Shown here one piece after another: positions 53,354 to 64,000 of a stretch of DNA of 64,000 bases. Source of the DNA: Crambe crambe (taxonomy: Eukaryota > Porifera > Demospongiae > Poecilosclerida > Crambeidae); NCBI GenBank assembly GCA_963924555.1, contig OZ004593.1, positions 5,328,480 through 5,392,479 on the forward strand. The letters are read 5' to 3'. The position numbers and the translations under genes are program-made. Under the pieces are notes generated by a model. The model ran no database searches, had not been told where the DNA came from, and worked only from the letters and a program-made list of their open reading frames with translations. Positions within the stretch are counted from its first letter, which is position 1. Each line of letters begins with the position of its first letter.

Positions 53354-55839
53354 TTTCTTATTGCTGCATGAAACATGAGAATTAATTGCAGTACAGCTAC
53401 CATATTATGTATAGCCAGTGGAAAACCTTTTGGGGGTAAACTGCAAATTTCATTTGCAAAACTACAGACACCACAAAATCTCCCACTACTAACTCTAGCT
53501 CTGCAACTCTGATCATGGACTGTGGTAGCTAGCTAACACTTGCAATAAAGAATAGTCTTGCACATGCCAGACTAGACTGGGTTGTTTTTTCCACAGCTAC
53601 ACCTGAGTCCTACCAACTCTTGGTCTTACAGGATAATGTTGTTAACAGGTGATGACACTGATGAAGGACTCTTGGTTCAGTATGCTGTAAGATTGTTGTC
53701 CACCAGTAACTAACTGCTCCTTGTAAACTTTGAAGGGCTGTGCAGACTGCAGCAAAGCTACTAACTTTTATAGTCTCACACATCAAAAATATTAACAAGG
53801 TCCATCTGTAATAGATACCCACAAAATATTACGCATTTCGGGGAAATAAAAGTAAGAAGTAAATTTTTCCCCATAAGTAAGAAGAGAAGAGATGATAAAC
53901 TTTAGACTCTAGCTAATGCGAACACATCCGAAATATTTAATTATGTGATTCGGGGAAATAAAGCTTCTTACACCCACATGAAGTAGATATTAACAAGTAT
54001 GTAGGAAGATATAAGGAAGCAATGCTAGGAGAATTGATTGAAAGATGAGTAGTTGACACAAGGTTAGAGGGAGAAGCTACTTAGCTAAATAGGATCAAAG
54101 AGGCACAATTCCCAGGAGTAAGAAGAGAAGAAGAAATAAGATACATAAGGAAATGGATAGAGATATAGTGGGTGAGGCACAGGTGGGCCATCGAGTTCCA
54201 CCAAGGGAGGATCTCCCACACAATTAAAACATTCTATATCTAGAGCAGAGTGAGCTAGAGCAGAGTGAAGTGTGCATTGGCCATAATGGCATTCAACAAC
54301 AGGCTGAATAGCAAAGACAATACCAGGTAGAAGTCTTATAGACAAGCTAAGCCATTTCTTCATACTTTGTAGCTAATTTGCTATTGCATTATGGTTACAA
54401 CATCAAAGCAGCATTTTTAAAATTACACCTTTCTGTCATCTCATCTGGTAATCATTCTATCAGTGGTTAGTTATACAAAAGAAGGGTGGTCTAAAGTTTC
54501 TACTGAATTCTGAGCTGCTCATAATTATTTCTATATAGGATGGCCACTCACCTCTTACTAAGACAACTGGCTGTGTCTTGCTGAGGTGGCCTTTTACAGT
54601 AAAACTTTTCTTTTATAGCTAGCTAAGTGTCACTATAGCTACGTAGCTTTAAATGTGAGGAGTAAATAACTTATTTAATTGGTGTGTGCATATAAGCTTA
54701 ATACAATAATGTAATGATTGTTAAAACCCACAATTCTCTGACGTCATAACTCATAGCTTCAGCCCTTGTTTGGCCCTTGCATTGATATAACAACCACCCA
54801 AAGTTGTTTGACTTTGTTTATATGCACTCTCAGCAATGTTGACTTTAAACTTCCAGGAGGCTACTTGCATGAAACACATAAGCTGTACGTATGGCAATCT
54901 GTAGTTAAAGTTAGTTTTGGGCTTTGAGAGAGATTGGAGAATCAAGTAAAAGCACCATGATGAAGGTAAAATAGGTACTAGGCTGCTGGATAGCCAGCTA
55001 GTTTGTTTGGGTGCATGATTATTACTATTTCTTGATACTTGGGGTGCAACATCAAAGTAACATTTTTGAAACTATTATTAATGGTCCACTTTTCTGTCAC
55101 CTCATCTCAAGGTAACCATTCTAATTAAAAGAGGGTCAATTCCCATGGTTGGAAATAGCTACTGAGATTTCAGAGTTCAAAGTTGGGGGATATAATCTAG
55201 CTAGCTAGCTACTACTACAGTAGCTAGAATATAAAGCTCATAAGTCTCAGCAGTTATTATTTGAAATCTCTTCTTGTCCCATGCATGCATTTACAATAAT
55301 CCATCCAGAAACCTATACATTTACCACTGGTACACCAGTGAATGGATCATCTCCTATTGGAAGTTGTTCTGGTAGTTTTACTACTAGGGGTATATCATGG
55401 TGTACAAAACCAACCTCCAGTGTTCTGTTTGATTGGCGTGTCCCCACACTCACTGGACTAGATGGTGATATGTGGGCAAGTCAACTAGCTACTCACAATG
55501 CGATCAATAAATAGCCGTGTTGATATCACATCAACCTTCTTCACGCCTAATGTAATTGAAAGGGTTAAGGTGATAATGTTTCACTGTTCAATATTGAGTA
55601 ATATTGAGTCAGAATATCACCCTTGAGATCTGGGGAGGATTTACAGCGTCTGATTTGAGGTATATAACTACAAAGAATTTTGGATCTGTCACTTCCTGTG
55701 ACTCTCTTGTGAGAGTGTGCATATCAGTCAATACTAGCTGCAGCTTTACAAGTTAGGATGAGATTCATCTCTCACCAAAACTTCTGGCTGTACCTTGCTG
55801 AGGTGACCTTCTACAGTCGTAATTCTACCTGTTCACCAG
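53354..55839. other. 2.5 kb without a convincing gene
   Basis: AT-rich. It contains copies of bits found around 51.8-52.2 kb ('gattgttaaaacccacaatt' near 54717, 'tttacaagttaggatgagatt' near 55748). The frame at 55281-55514 (+) is open for 77 codons with balanced composition but has no splice sites I trust; it might be a remnant of a receptor exon. Upstream exons of the receptor ending at 56259 should lie here, but I could not fix them. Confidence 0.5.
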
Positions 55840-56259
55840 ACGTCATCCATCTACACCACCACACCACCAGATACAAGTCCACCAGATACCACGTCACCAG
55901 TTAAACCAACAGTGAATGGAACTACAACAAGTACAAGTCCCTCTGAATCATCATCACCTGCAGATACAGATAAAGTCATCATAGCAGCAGTGGTCCCTCT
56001 CTCCATTGTCCTCATTATTATTATCAATGTAGTTGTCCTGATCCTCTGCATAGTCTGTACCACTAAAGGAACTGGAGGAACTGAGATGGGAGCCTCAGCA
56101 GGAGGGGAGGAGCATGAGTATGAAGTGATGAGTGGGGATGAGGTCCCAGGTGTGGCTGTGAGAGGTGGCAATAATCCCACGTACATGGAGGTTGGTGGAG
56201 AAGAGAAAGGCCACACCTTTGAACTGAAGGAGAATGATGCATATGGCACTCTCTCCTAA
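55840..56259 (+). CDS. Last exon of a single-pass receptor (partial)
   Basis: It starts after the acceptor ..gttcaccag in phase 0 and codes 139 residues. First comes a Thr/Pro/Ser-rich stalk (TTTPPDTSPPDTTSPVKPT) that looks O-glycosylated. Then a membrane helix (VIIAAVVPLSIVLIIIINVV and on to CIVC), and a cytoplasmic tail of about 70 residues with tyrosines in HEYEVM, PTYMEV and DAYGTL. Such tyrosines are typical phosphorylation/SH2-binding sites. The extracellular part must lie in exons upstream. The gene could be an Ig, FN3 or scavenger-type receptor; nothing here decides it. Stop TAA at 56257-56259. Confidence 0.75.
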   Translation, partial: TSSIYTTTPPDTSPPDTTSPVKPTVNGTTTSTSPSESSSPADTDKVIIAAVVPLSIVLIIIINVVVLILCIVCTTKGTGGTEMGASAGGEEHEYEVMSGDEVPGVAVRGGNNPTYMEVGGEEKGHTFELKENDAYGTLS

Positions 56260-56587
56260 ATATTTTGTACAGTCAATGCAAATGAATTCAGTTCAATTAG
56301 AGTGTGAATTTCCACAGCTTAATAGTATTAACACATACACACCTGCATTTACTACACCAATGCAATAGGTGATCTGTGGTATGACAGTTGTCATTGTCAT
56401 AGTGATATAATATCATAAAATGGAGTGAATCATCATTGAATCATTGATTTTCTCTGCTGTTTTGTAAGGTTGTCTACTTACAGGTAAATCTGTGTAGTTA
56501 ACTTTGATGCTACAGGGCGGAACATTTCATGTCGCCCACACACTGTTATTGATGACCCACCCTGATAAAGCCATAGATATACTAGAC

Positions 56588-57696
56588 CATAGATATAAGA
56601 GGTTTTACGGGATTGGAAACGCCCAATGAACTGCACAACCGAGGCGCGTTGACAGATGCGCACGCGCATGCAGCATTAATTATATTAATGGCCGTGAAAG
56701 GAGATCAATATTCACTCCTTTCAAGGCAGTTAAAGTGATGTTCTGCCCCTACAGCTCACAGAATAGTACAAGTAAGCTAAGGGGAAGGTATTGAAGAAGT
56801 GAAGAGTCAGAGAGTTGAAGTTGGAGAATCTGAGGAAGGAAGTTATTAATTATTCATAACTTTTTTCCTTGTAATTATAACTATGAGTACCTATCATTGC
56901 TCATTATACATTAATTTTATGTGATTGATTTGAAAGAAAGGCCAGAATGACTTTTGGTATTAAAATTAGACATAAATTCATCATTATTATAGCTAGATAA
57001 TTTTGCCCCAAAGTTATCCGCCAGTTTCTGCTCAGTTCTCGCTCATCAGCATTATTGCAATACTTCCAGCTTTTGGCTGTTGGATTTTGACACCATCCAC
57101 CTCAAGAATTCGGCTCAGTCAGCTGTCCTGTGGACCCTATGGATATTAGGGGGGAAATATAGTAAGCTTGCCATCTCCATAGGATGACTATTGTATAGAA
57201 AACGAATGCACCAATTCCATTTACTGTTCTATCCTTTCCCTGAAATAACTAATACAGTTGCAATATTGTTAATCTATTTCTTGGGAGAGGGATTACAGTT
57301 TTAACACCACTTGCAAATGCTAGAGACAATATATGTCAGCTAATACAAAAACTAACATTACTATTCCATGTAGCTAAAGTTTACATGCCTTTTGATCAGA
57401 AAATGGGCAACAGCAATTGATTCTATCAAGCGTGAGAGGGATTATAGTCCCATTAACCACTACAGTAGTATTTGTAGGATTAAACTTGAAAATCTGAGCT
57501 AAAATTTATTTCATACAGTAAATCTATGCCCTAGTGTATTATAGTATCATTGGCATAAGTCTTACCTCATGGATCTTGTCAGAACAGCAACTTTGACAAA
57601 AGTGCTATGTCATTCAGCTGTCAACGCGCCTCGGTTGTTAGTTGCTAACGGGAGCACGTGATCCGTTTCCAATCCCGTAAACCTCTTATATCTATG
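56588..57696. mobile_element. DNA transposon Y (related to X), inserted in X
   Basis: Ends CATAGATATAAGAGGTTT.. and ..AAACCTCTTATATCTATG are inverted repeats, continuing through 'gggattggaaac'. Flanked by the 7-bp duplication ACTAGAC (56581-56587 and 57697-57703), which is X sequence. At 1109 bp, with the same first nine bases, the same 'ggattggaaac' and the same 7-bp duplication, it belongs to the same family as X. It carries a second inverted block 'caaccgaggcgcgttgacag' (about 56637 and 57626-57645). No transposase seen. Confidence 0.9.
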
Positions 57697-58774
57697 ACTA
57701 GACTACGTACACAGGATTGGAAACAGGGCATGCGCGCGTAGAATTTATAGACCATCCGTGTAGGTACCTGGCGAACAGAGAAATCTTACACAAAATAAGA
57801 AAGAGGGTGAAAGGCAAGGTATTTAGCGCAGCAATAATTATGATTATAAGTGAAAAGGCTCAATGACCTATAGCTGTAGTAGTTTATCATGTCAGTTTAG
57901 TCTATTTACTGTTGCTATGGAAGAAAAACGTGGAAACAGGTGACTGAAAAGTTTTGTGGCACTCCTACTACTAAAATAGAAGTCAAGCTGCCTTACTTTT
58001 GGTATAAAATGAAAGATTTAATTTTGTGCAGGGCTGGAGATGGCATGCCATTTGCCATTGATGGTTTAAGAAGCCATTTCACTATGTTGTTGTTCTTATA
58101 TGAGGAGATGAGATACCTTCTTGTATCAGGGGCAGGAAAGGATACACTGGGGTAGCTTTACTCTTCATCTTGATCCCTCAAAACAAGTATATCACAACAA
58201 ATCTCTCGATGAATTGGATGTTCAGCAGTGCACTATCAGTACTTGTTATTATCATTTTTTTATTATAACATGAAAGGAAATATGTGTAAAGTGACAGTAT
58301 TAGTTGCTACATTATAGTATCCTTCTTTACTATAGCTTTTCTTGACAGCCAGCCATGGGTAATCTGAAGAAACAGTAACATCGACATGATTTTTTTACAG
58401 GCACCTTTAAAAAGTATATATGTACATATAAATGATCACTACCTAACAGATTAGTGGGGAAAAAGAGACTATACTTTTAACATCCAAGCTCCAGAGGTCC
58501 ACAAAGTCGAACTACCATTGTTACTCGCAATTATACCCTCTAACGCTTGAGAAACCAGCCTTTTTAAGAACTATGCTTGTTTAGCACTATACTAGCCCAC
58601 TCTTTGCATTCTTTGAACTTACCAATTGGCTATAGTTTAGCAGAAATTTGGCACACTACTTCTCCTCCCCTGTTTGTTTGGGGCAATTTAGCACGAACAG
58701 CTGCCTACACGGATTGTCAGTATTGTCGTTATGGGCGCACGTGACCTGTTTCCAATCCTGTGTACGTACACGTA

Positions 58775-59030
58775 CACAGCAAAAAATCTACAACTTGTAA
58801 CAGGTCTGGACTGCCCCACATACCAGTTATGACCTGTACACAGGTCTGTAATGGGTCAGTAAAATCTACAAGTCTGTAACAGGTCCGTATTTTTGGACTG
58901 TATCAGACCTGCTGCCCCACCAACTGCCTACAGATCAAAAATTAGTACTTCTGGTGCCTAGGGTTTACCGATTTTTGTTCTGTTACATACCTGTTACAGA
59001 ATGCTTACAAGTTGTAGATTTTTCGCTGTG
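58775..59030. mobile_element. MITE Z (TA target), inserted in the right end of X
   Basis: 256 bp with ends CACAGCAAAAAATCTACAAC and GTTGTAGATTTTTCGCTGTG, and TA on each side (58773-58774 and 59031-59032). Its inside is rich in 'ctgtaacaggtc' motifs in both directions. The TA target points to the Tc1/mariner group. Confidence 0.9.
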
Positions 59031-59055
59031 TAGTCTAGTATATCTATGATAAAGC

Positions 59056-62000
59056 TTACTGGACCACACCCAGCAGTTCAACTTAACTCTGGACATAAAG
59101 CTTAATTCTCAGATTAGAGGAATAAAGGCTATCTAGAAAACTGGAGAAGTAACAGCTTCATGATGAAGGTACAACTAACTAGCTAATGACAATGTTACTC
59201 AATCATTACTGCAGCTGACAGTGACTGCACTTTCATTATTATTTTAGGGGTGAACAAAATAACACTTTTTTTAAAACAACAGTCCACCTTTCTCTAGCTA
59301 ATTATTGTAGAGGTGGTTATAATGAAGCCTAAATAGCTTTGTTATTATCATGTGTGCATATGTGGGAGGGGGGGGGGGGGGTGCTGTGCCAGACTAGGTG
59401 GTGCATTTAAGGGAATAATTGGTGCATTTGAAGGAATAATAGGTAGCATTTTAGAGCATTGTGGAATAGAATAACTGGAGAAATCTTGAGCATAATCTAC
59501 CTAAGCCTATGTGCTACTACAAGCACTAATTAACCACAAACACTACCACGCTAAAATAACAGATAGTAAACCACAACAGTAGCTGCTCTGGCACATCTAA
59601 AATCCATGCTAGCATGATTAAAAACAGGAACCAAGCATGGGAATGAGCCAATATTTTGCATACAATAACTATGAAGTAAGGTCTAAAAAGTTACAATTTG
59701 TTTTAGTTCATATCTAGAATCCATGGTCTTGTGTGGATATGTAGAAAAGTAAAATATAGCTAAATCAACAAAAACTCATCGTAATTTTGATAGAAATATA
59801 AAAATTAGCCATAGAATCCAAATAGTCTTTGAGATGCAACGCAATTTACCTTGAGAATGAAATCTGTTGTAGCATCTGTGAAATCCATCAGGCACTCTTC
59901 ATTTTCGGTGCGTGTAGTACTATTTTAGTATGTAGTAACTTGGTCCAAGTTAGATATCTCTAAGGCAAATAGTTCCATAGCAACCATGCGTGGGAGGGAT
60001 GTATCGGCACCCTTAATCGTGTAACAACCTTTTACTCTAAGCTATATGCTACTGACTTACAACTTATCATGGTGATCTTGGTATATACTAGCTAAGCCGT
60101 AGCTAAAGAGCTAGACAGAGAATTTCTATTCAAACCACTTTGACCATAGCCTTAGATACACAAGTTGCATGTATGTAGCTCCAAGCATAATAAACAAGAA
60201 TAAGACCACACTTGAGTTCATATTAGCTAGCTGTAGCCATAAATACTTTACACGAAGGAGTGCATAGTACACTAGGAATGTAGTTCATGTGTAGTTATAG
60301 CATGTTGCCTTGGAAATTATGACAATAAGCAGCCCTTATATAATAACTAGAGCCTAAATATTACACATCCCACACCAATTGCCACGCTGTTACAGATGGG
60401 TAGTTCTGTGTGCTTGTACATATAAGGATAAGCACGGCAGTCTGGGCCGCGCTATTCCAGGGAGGATCCGGCCACACTGGTTGGCAGTGGTTGACACAGC
60501 GAAGCCACCACTTAGATAACGGGAATTTGTGGTGCATGTTTGCTATGTTCAGTGGAATCCAGGGGTTGATTGCATAATGCAATACTCGGTTTCTCCCAGT
60601 ATTGGAGTAATGAAGATGCTGGTACATATTCCCCTCAGTAATGAATGCATGTCACTATAAAGCATCCAAAAATGAATGTGGTTTGATATGGTGTAGACTA
60701 TATTGATTAACATATAATGCACTTTTGGGGGAAGTTAGGTGCAGCTGTTATTATTGAAGGAAGACGTGGTTTCCTGCTAATGAGAGCTGTAAATGATCTT
60801 TTTTTGATTAATGTCCTACTATTTCAACCATAGATAGTTTACTGCTCTCGATCTCTTGTTTAGTATCAGGTCATCTAGTGTTGTACAAACCAAACAGTGA
60901 TTTCATCTGAACCATCATCCAGCGTGTTGTTTCATCATCCCAGCGTGTTGTTTCATCACCCAGGAACTGGTATAGAAAATCAGTTTGTGTGAAATTTCAA
61001 CTTTCAAGACAGTATTTGCTCAAGGTTGTTGTGTTATTTATGACCATCAGTGGTGATATAGTGATGATTTCTCCTTCCAGTATGAATTTTCAAACCAAAG
61101 CTCTTGGTACCTCTTCTAACCTGCCTGTATAAGGTGAAATCTCTGCATTGTCTCTAGGTTGAAGAATTGGTAGCTAGATGGTACTACTCCTTAAACATGT
61201 AGCATGTGCCATTATGCATCTCACAGAGGAATAATGATTGTATCTCACTTTTTAGTCAAACGAAGGAAATTCCTTATAAGGAATTCCTGCATCCTATATT
61301 AATTTTGTCATTGACTCTTGGTTGAGCGAGTGATATTCAGGTCTCTCTTTTAATGTGAGGATGAGGAGCCTGTATGTTATTATCATAAGGGCAAACACAT
61401 ACCAAGTAGAAAAGTAACGAAATGAAGATGCTAACATGGCTACTATCATTAAATAAATTATCTCCTTAAGAAATTGCAAGTAATAATAAGTGAGTGATTG
61501 GAGGGGGAGGGAGGGAGAGAGAGAGAGAGGATGGAGACCAAGTGATTGTAAGGGTCACATTTATAACTAGCCTGTATTGCACAACTGTTAGTGTCATTTA
61601 TATCTGCCACCTTTAGATGAAGCAGTTGAATTGGCTATGGTGTTGTGTGTTCATTTTCCTGGAGTTATTAGTATCGTACTCATATGCTCTACATTAATGG
61701 CTCATATGCTCTACATTAATGGACACCAAGTCAAAATAAAACATCATTATCCAAAGTCAATAATTTGACTGGTAAGGAGTAGCATATAAAATAGTGCTAT
61801 CTAATGATATGTCGTGATTGCAAGGTTCTCCCCAGTGAAACTGATCAGAGCGGTGCTTGAATACCACATTAAAGGATTTCTGGCTATTGCTTTAACCACA
61901 TGATGAGAAAGAAAGACGGACCCCATCAGAGTGGTGTTGCACTTCTCTAACACCCTTTGGGGAGAAGCCCTGTGATTGAACTGTGATGTTAATTACAACA

Positions 62001-62713
62001 AGTCACAGTTGACCTGATAGTTGATGGCATAGCACTGAATTTAGTTCATATATTAATTATGCTAATAGTGTCAGACCAACAAGAAAATGGCAAGACAAAC
62101 AGTAGGAGATTTAGTTCTGTGTTGTATTGCTATTGCCCCTGTTTTTATTATTATACTTAAACTGAGTTAACCTTGTGCAATGTTGACGATTAGGCCAGGG
62201 TTTCTGTAGGAGTGGACGTAGATCATGTCCCCCAATGACCCGCAGGACAGAACACAGGAATGCCATTCTGCATGCAATCATGGATGTTTGCATATCAATT
62301 ATTAGACAACGAACCTTCTAGAAGAGCCACACAATTATAAGCAGCTAGTGTAAGCTCTTTCACATAAATGATGCATAGCGTGTGACTACACATAATGTTT
62401 GCAGTGATGCACACATGTATTCAGAATAGTCCTATACACTTTGTTATTCTGTTACAGTCTATGTGCAGACATCCACTCTTCAGATAACTAGTTAAATGTA
62501 CATGCATGCACTATACAAGTCGTAGCATTTTGTGACATGTACAGCACATGTAACTATACATTGATAATGATACATTATAGGTATGACATATGATCCTGCA
62601 ATACCTGGAGCAAGCTTTCCCATGAGTGTTTCACAGGAGATTAGTGTTCAATTTCCATGTAAAGAATCCCTATTGATCATTGTCCTTATGCAGTCTAATG
62701 ATTATCATTGTAG
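59056..62713. other. 3.7 kb with no recognisable gene
   Basis: AT-rich, no acceptable exon chain on either strand. Minor items: a G run at 59363-59380, a (GA)n tract near 61510-61530, and a GC-richer block at about 60361-60640 whose minus-strand frame is open for 88 codons but resembles nothing I know. A possible hairpin pairs 'ggttctcccca' (61824) with 'tggggagaagcc' (about 61957). Confidence 0.5.
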
Positions 62714-62877
62714 GAGAATTGGTGGCTGTGGGCCCTACCATGAAATCTGCTAAATTAGGGGACAATGTGACGTTTTCTTGTGAGATTTTTGGTTACTTTG
62801 GAGAGGTTATTCCTGATATAGGGTGGACTACTCTCTTTGGTGACCCTGACCCCGACGACATCACAATTGGGTCTTTG
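62714..62877 (+). CDS. Ig-like domain exon (partial gene running off the window)
   Basis: After the acceptor ..attgtag the frame reads ELVAVGPTMKSAKLGDNVTF, then SCEIFGYFGEVIPDIGWTTL, the B-strand cysteine and C-strand tryptophan pattern of an Ig domain. It is open to TAG 62878-62880. A donor GT near 62873 would fit. A second possible exon with a good donor (SWSKPE then gtaagt) is near 63840-63860. The parent protein is probably a surface receptor. No exon chain could be built. Confidence 0.5.
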
Positions 62878-64000
62878 TAGTTCCTAGCAAATGTTTCAGC
62901 AACCAGAAGCGGGGAAATGATTGAATTCTCCCCATACACCTGTAGGAAAACACTGGATTTCGTACCACGGTGGTCATTCAAACTTGATATTTTCCATTTC
63001 CAAATTTGATAAACTTGTCATTTCCAAACTCTTAGTCGGTTTAATTTGTCATGAAACTGAAGTGGTGAGACCATAGGGATCATCCAAAACAAAGAGATGT
63101 TCAAACATGTGGATGCATAGGGGAGGCATGAGTGGTGCATCTTGGATTATCTTCTGTCTAGGAGAGGCATGAATGTACAGTGGCCGTAGCATGGTGGCCA
63201 GTAAGGGCCATTCAAACTTGATATTCCAAATTTGATTGTTTATCATTTCCACTTTTCCAAACTCGTTTTCAAACTTGATGTTTGTCAATATTTTCCATTT
63301 CCAAACTTAATTTTTCAAAGTACTACAGTGGCATCAGTGTGCATTAAAGGACATAAGACAGGTAATTGACTGGAAAATGTCCATTGACCGACTGTTATTG
63401 TGAGCCCTGATGAGTAATGTCTGTAACATTTTTTTGTTGGTCTGAACTAGCTAAATACCAATTTTTAAAATATTTCGTGATGGCTAATTGTTTGCACAAA
63501 ATTGAGAAGTCCTAAATGGCATACTCTGTGTGCATCATATGACAGCATGAATGTACGTAGGCAAGGGGTGAAGTACCAAAATATTGTGTTATAGCTAGCT
63601 ATTATAGCTACACTTAAACTCATCTGAAGTGACACATGCAAGGTCATTAAGGAAATCACAGTTAGCTAGTAGCTATGCACTAAATAATTATGCACTGAGT
63701 TATTTTATGTGTGATCTTGAAAGTGCAAGCCAAAATGGTATATCTACATAGACTGTCTGCTTTTAAATCTTGTTTTTAGAGATAGCTAGCTAATTTACCG
63801 ATAACAGAGTAAACACTAAACTTCAATTTTTGTGTCCAAAGTTTCTTGGAGCAAACCTGAGGTAAGTGATTTTGTCTTGGGGAAAGGAGGTGTTACTTAG
63901 CAAGCTAGTCCATTCCATTGGCGGTGGAAGGTAGAGAGGCTTGATGATGTATGATTGTTAAAACTTGGCGATGAATGAAATAGCTAGTATGAGAATTCAG

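Larger units (their letters stand above)
56572..59048. mobile_element. DNA transposon X, about 1.1 kb, split by two later insertions
   Basis: Ends CATAGATATACTAGAC.. and ..GTCTAGTATATCTATG are inverted repeats, with the 7-bp target duplication ATAAAGC on both sides (56565-56571 and 59049-59055). The inverted repeats continue as 'tacgtacacaggattggaaa' once the insertions Y and Z are removed. Without them X is about 1.1 kb. Its interior has an open stretch at 57940-58155 that I do not recognise. The 7-bp duplication does not settle the superfamily (P/Galileo and Dada elements are candidates). Confidence 0.88.

Noticed and set aside
55281-55514. 77-codon plus-strand frame ahead of the receptor tail
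   Set aside because: No convincing acceptor or donor and no domain; noted only within the surrounding gap.
57940-58155. Open frame inside transposon X (MTEKFCGTPTTKIEVKLPYF..)
   Set aside because: 71 codons, no transposase motif. Kept only as element interior.
60361-60627. 88-codon minus-strand frame in a GC-richer block, also considered as an RNA gene
   Set aside because: No domain, no splice sites, and no match to the snRNA, RNase P/MRP or tRNA sequences I can recall.
61824-61968. Possible hairpin RNA ('ggttctcccca' pairing with 'tggggagaagcc')
   Set aside because: Arms are short for a 145-base span and no box motifs or promoter elements support an RNA gene.

Overview
The window is animal genomic DNA, most likely from a sponge (demosponge). 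It shows AT-rich DNA, very short introns in most genes, gene-dense head-to-head loci, metazoan genes (ATP13A1, KIFAP3, TRIM45, a MICAL-type monooxygenase, an STKLD1-like kinase) and NLR immune receptors next to a jacalin-like lectin and short receptor tails. The phylum is inferred from this gene mix, not from a marker. Introns follow GT-AG, and I joined exons by hand using splice sites and reading phase.

Layout. 1-850: 3' end of an unrecognised + strand gene. 1478-5033 (-): STKLD1/NEK-like kinase. 5279-21302 (+): complete ATP13A1 (P5A-ATPase), 23 exons. Its fourth intron is 9.1 kb and carries two tandemly duplicated NLR genes on the opposite strand: 7415-10866 broken, 11346-14795 intact. 21541-25614 (-): a third NLR whose first 53 codons come from the end of a DNA transposon (25456-26909). 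27205-32208 (-): KIFAP3, 19 exons. 32551-34572 (+): type II membrane protein resembling a fucosyltransferase. 34688-38675: a 4 kb foldback element. 39887-41908 (+): TRIM45, single coding exon. 42199-about 51227 (+): MICAL-type flavin monooxygenase joined to a lysine-rich region and a PUB domain. 52811-53353 (-): jacalin-like lectin. 55840-56259 (+): last exon of a single-pass receptor. 56572-59048: three DNA transposons nested in one another. 59056-64000: almost empty, with one Ig-like exon near 62.7 kb.

Housekeeping genes (ER P5A-ATPase, kinesin-2 adaptor) sit beside fast-evolving innate-immunity loci. All three NLRs share an unusual order: death-fold domain, Ig-like domain, NACHT, LRR. The MALT1 paracaspase is the familiar protein with a death domain followed directly by Ig, so the Ig module may be a scaffold in a cytosolic signalling complex; that is inference. 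Two promoter regions look bidirectional: kinase/ATP13A1 (245 bp) and KIFAP3/glycosyltransferase-like (342 bp). DNA transposons and their short derivatives are common and often datable by intact target-site duplications. I saw no retroviral, LTR or Polinton element, no CRISPR array and no convincing tRNA, rRNA or snRNA gene.
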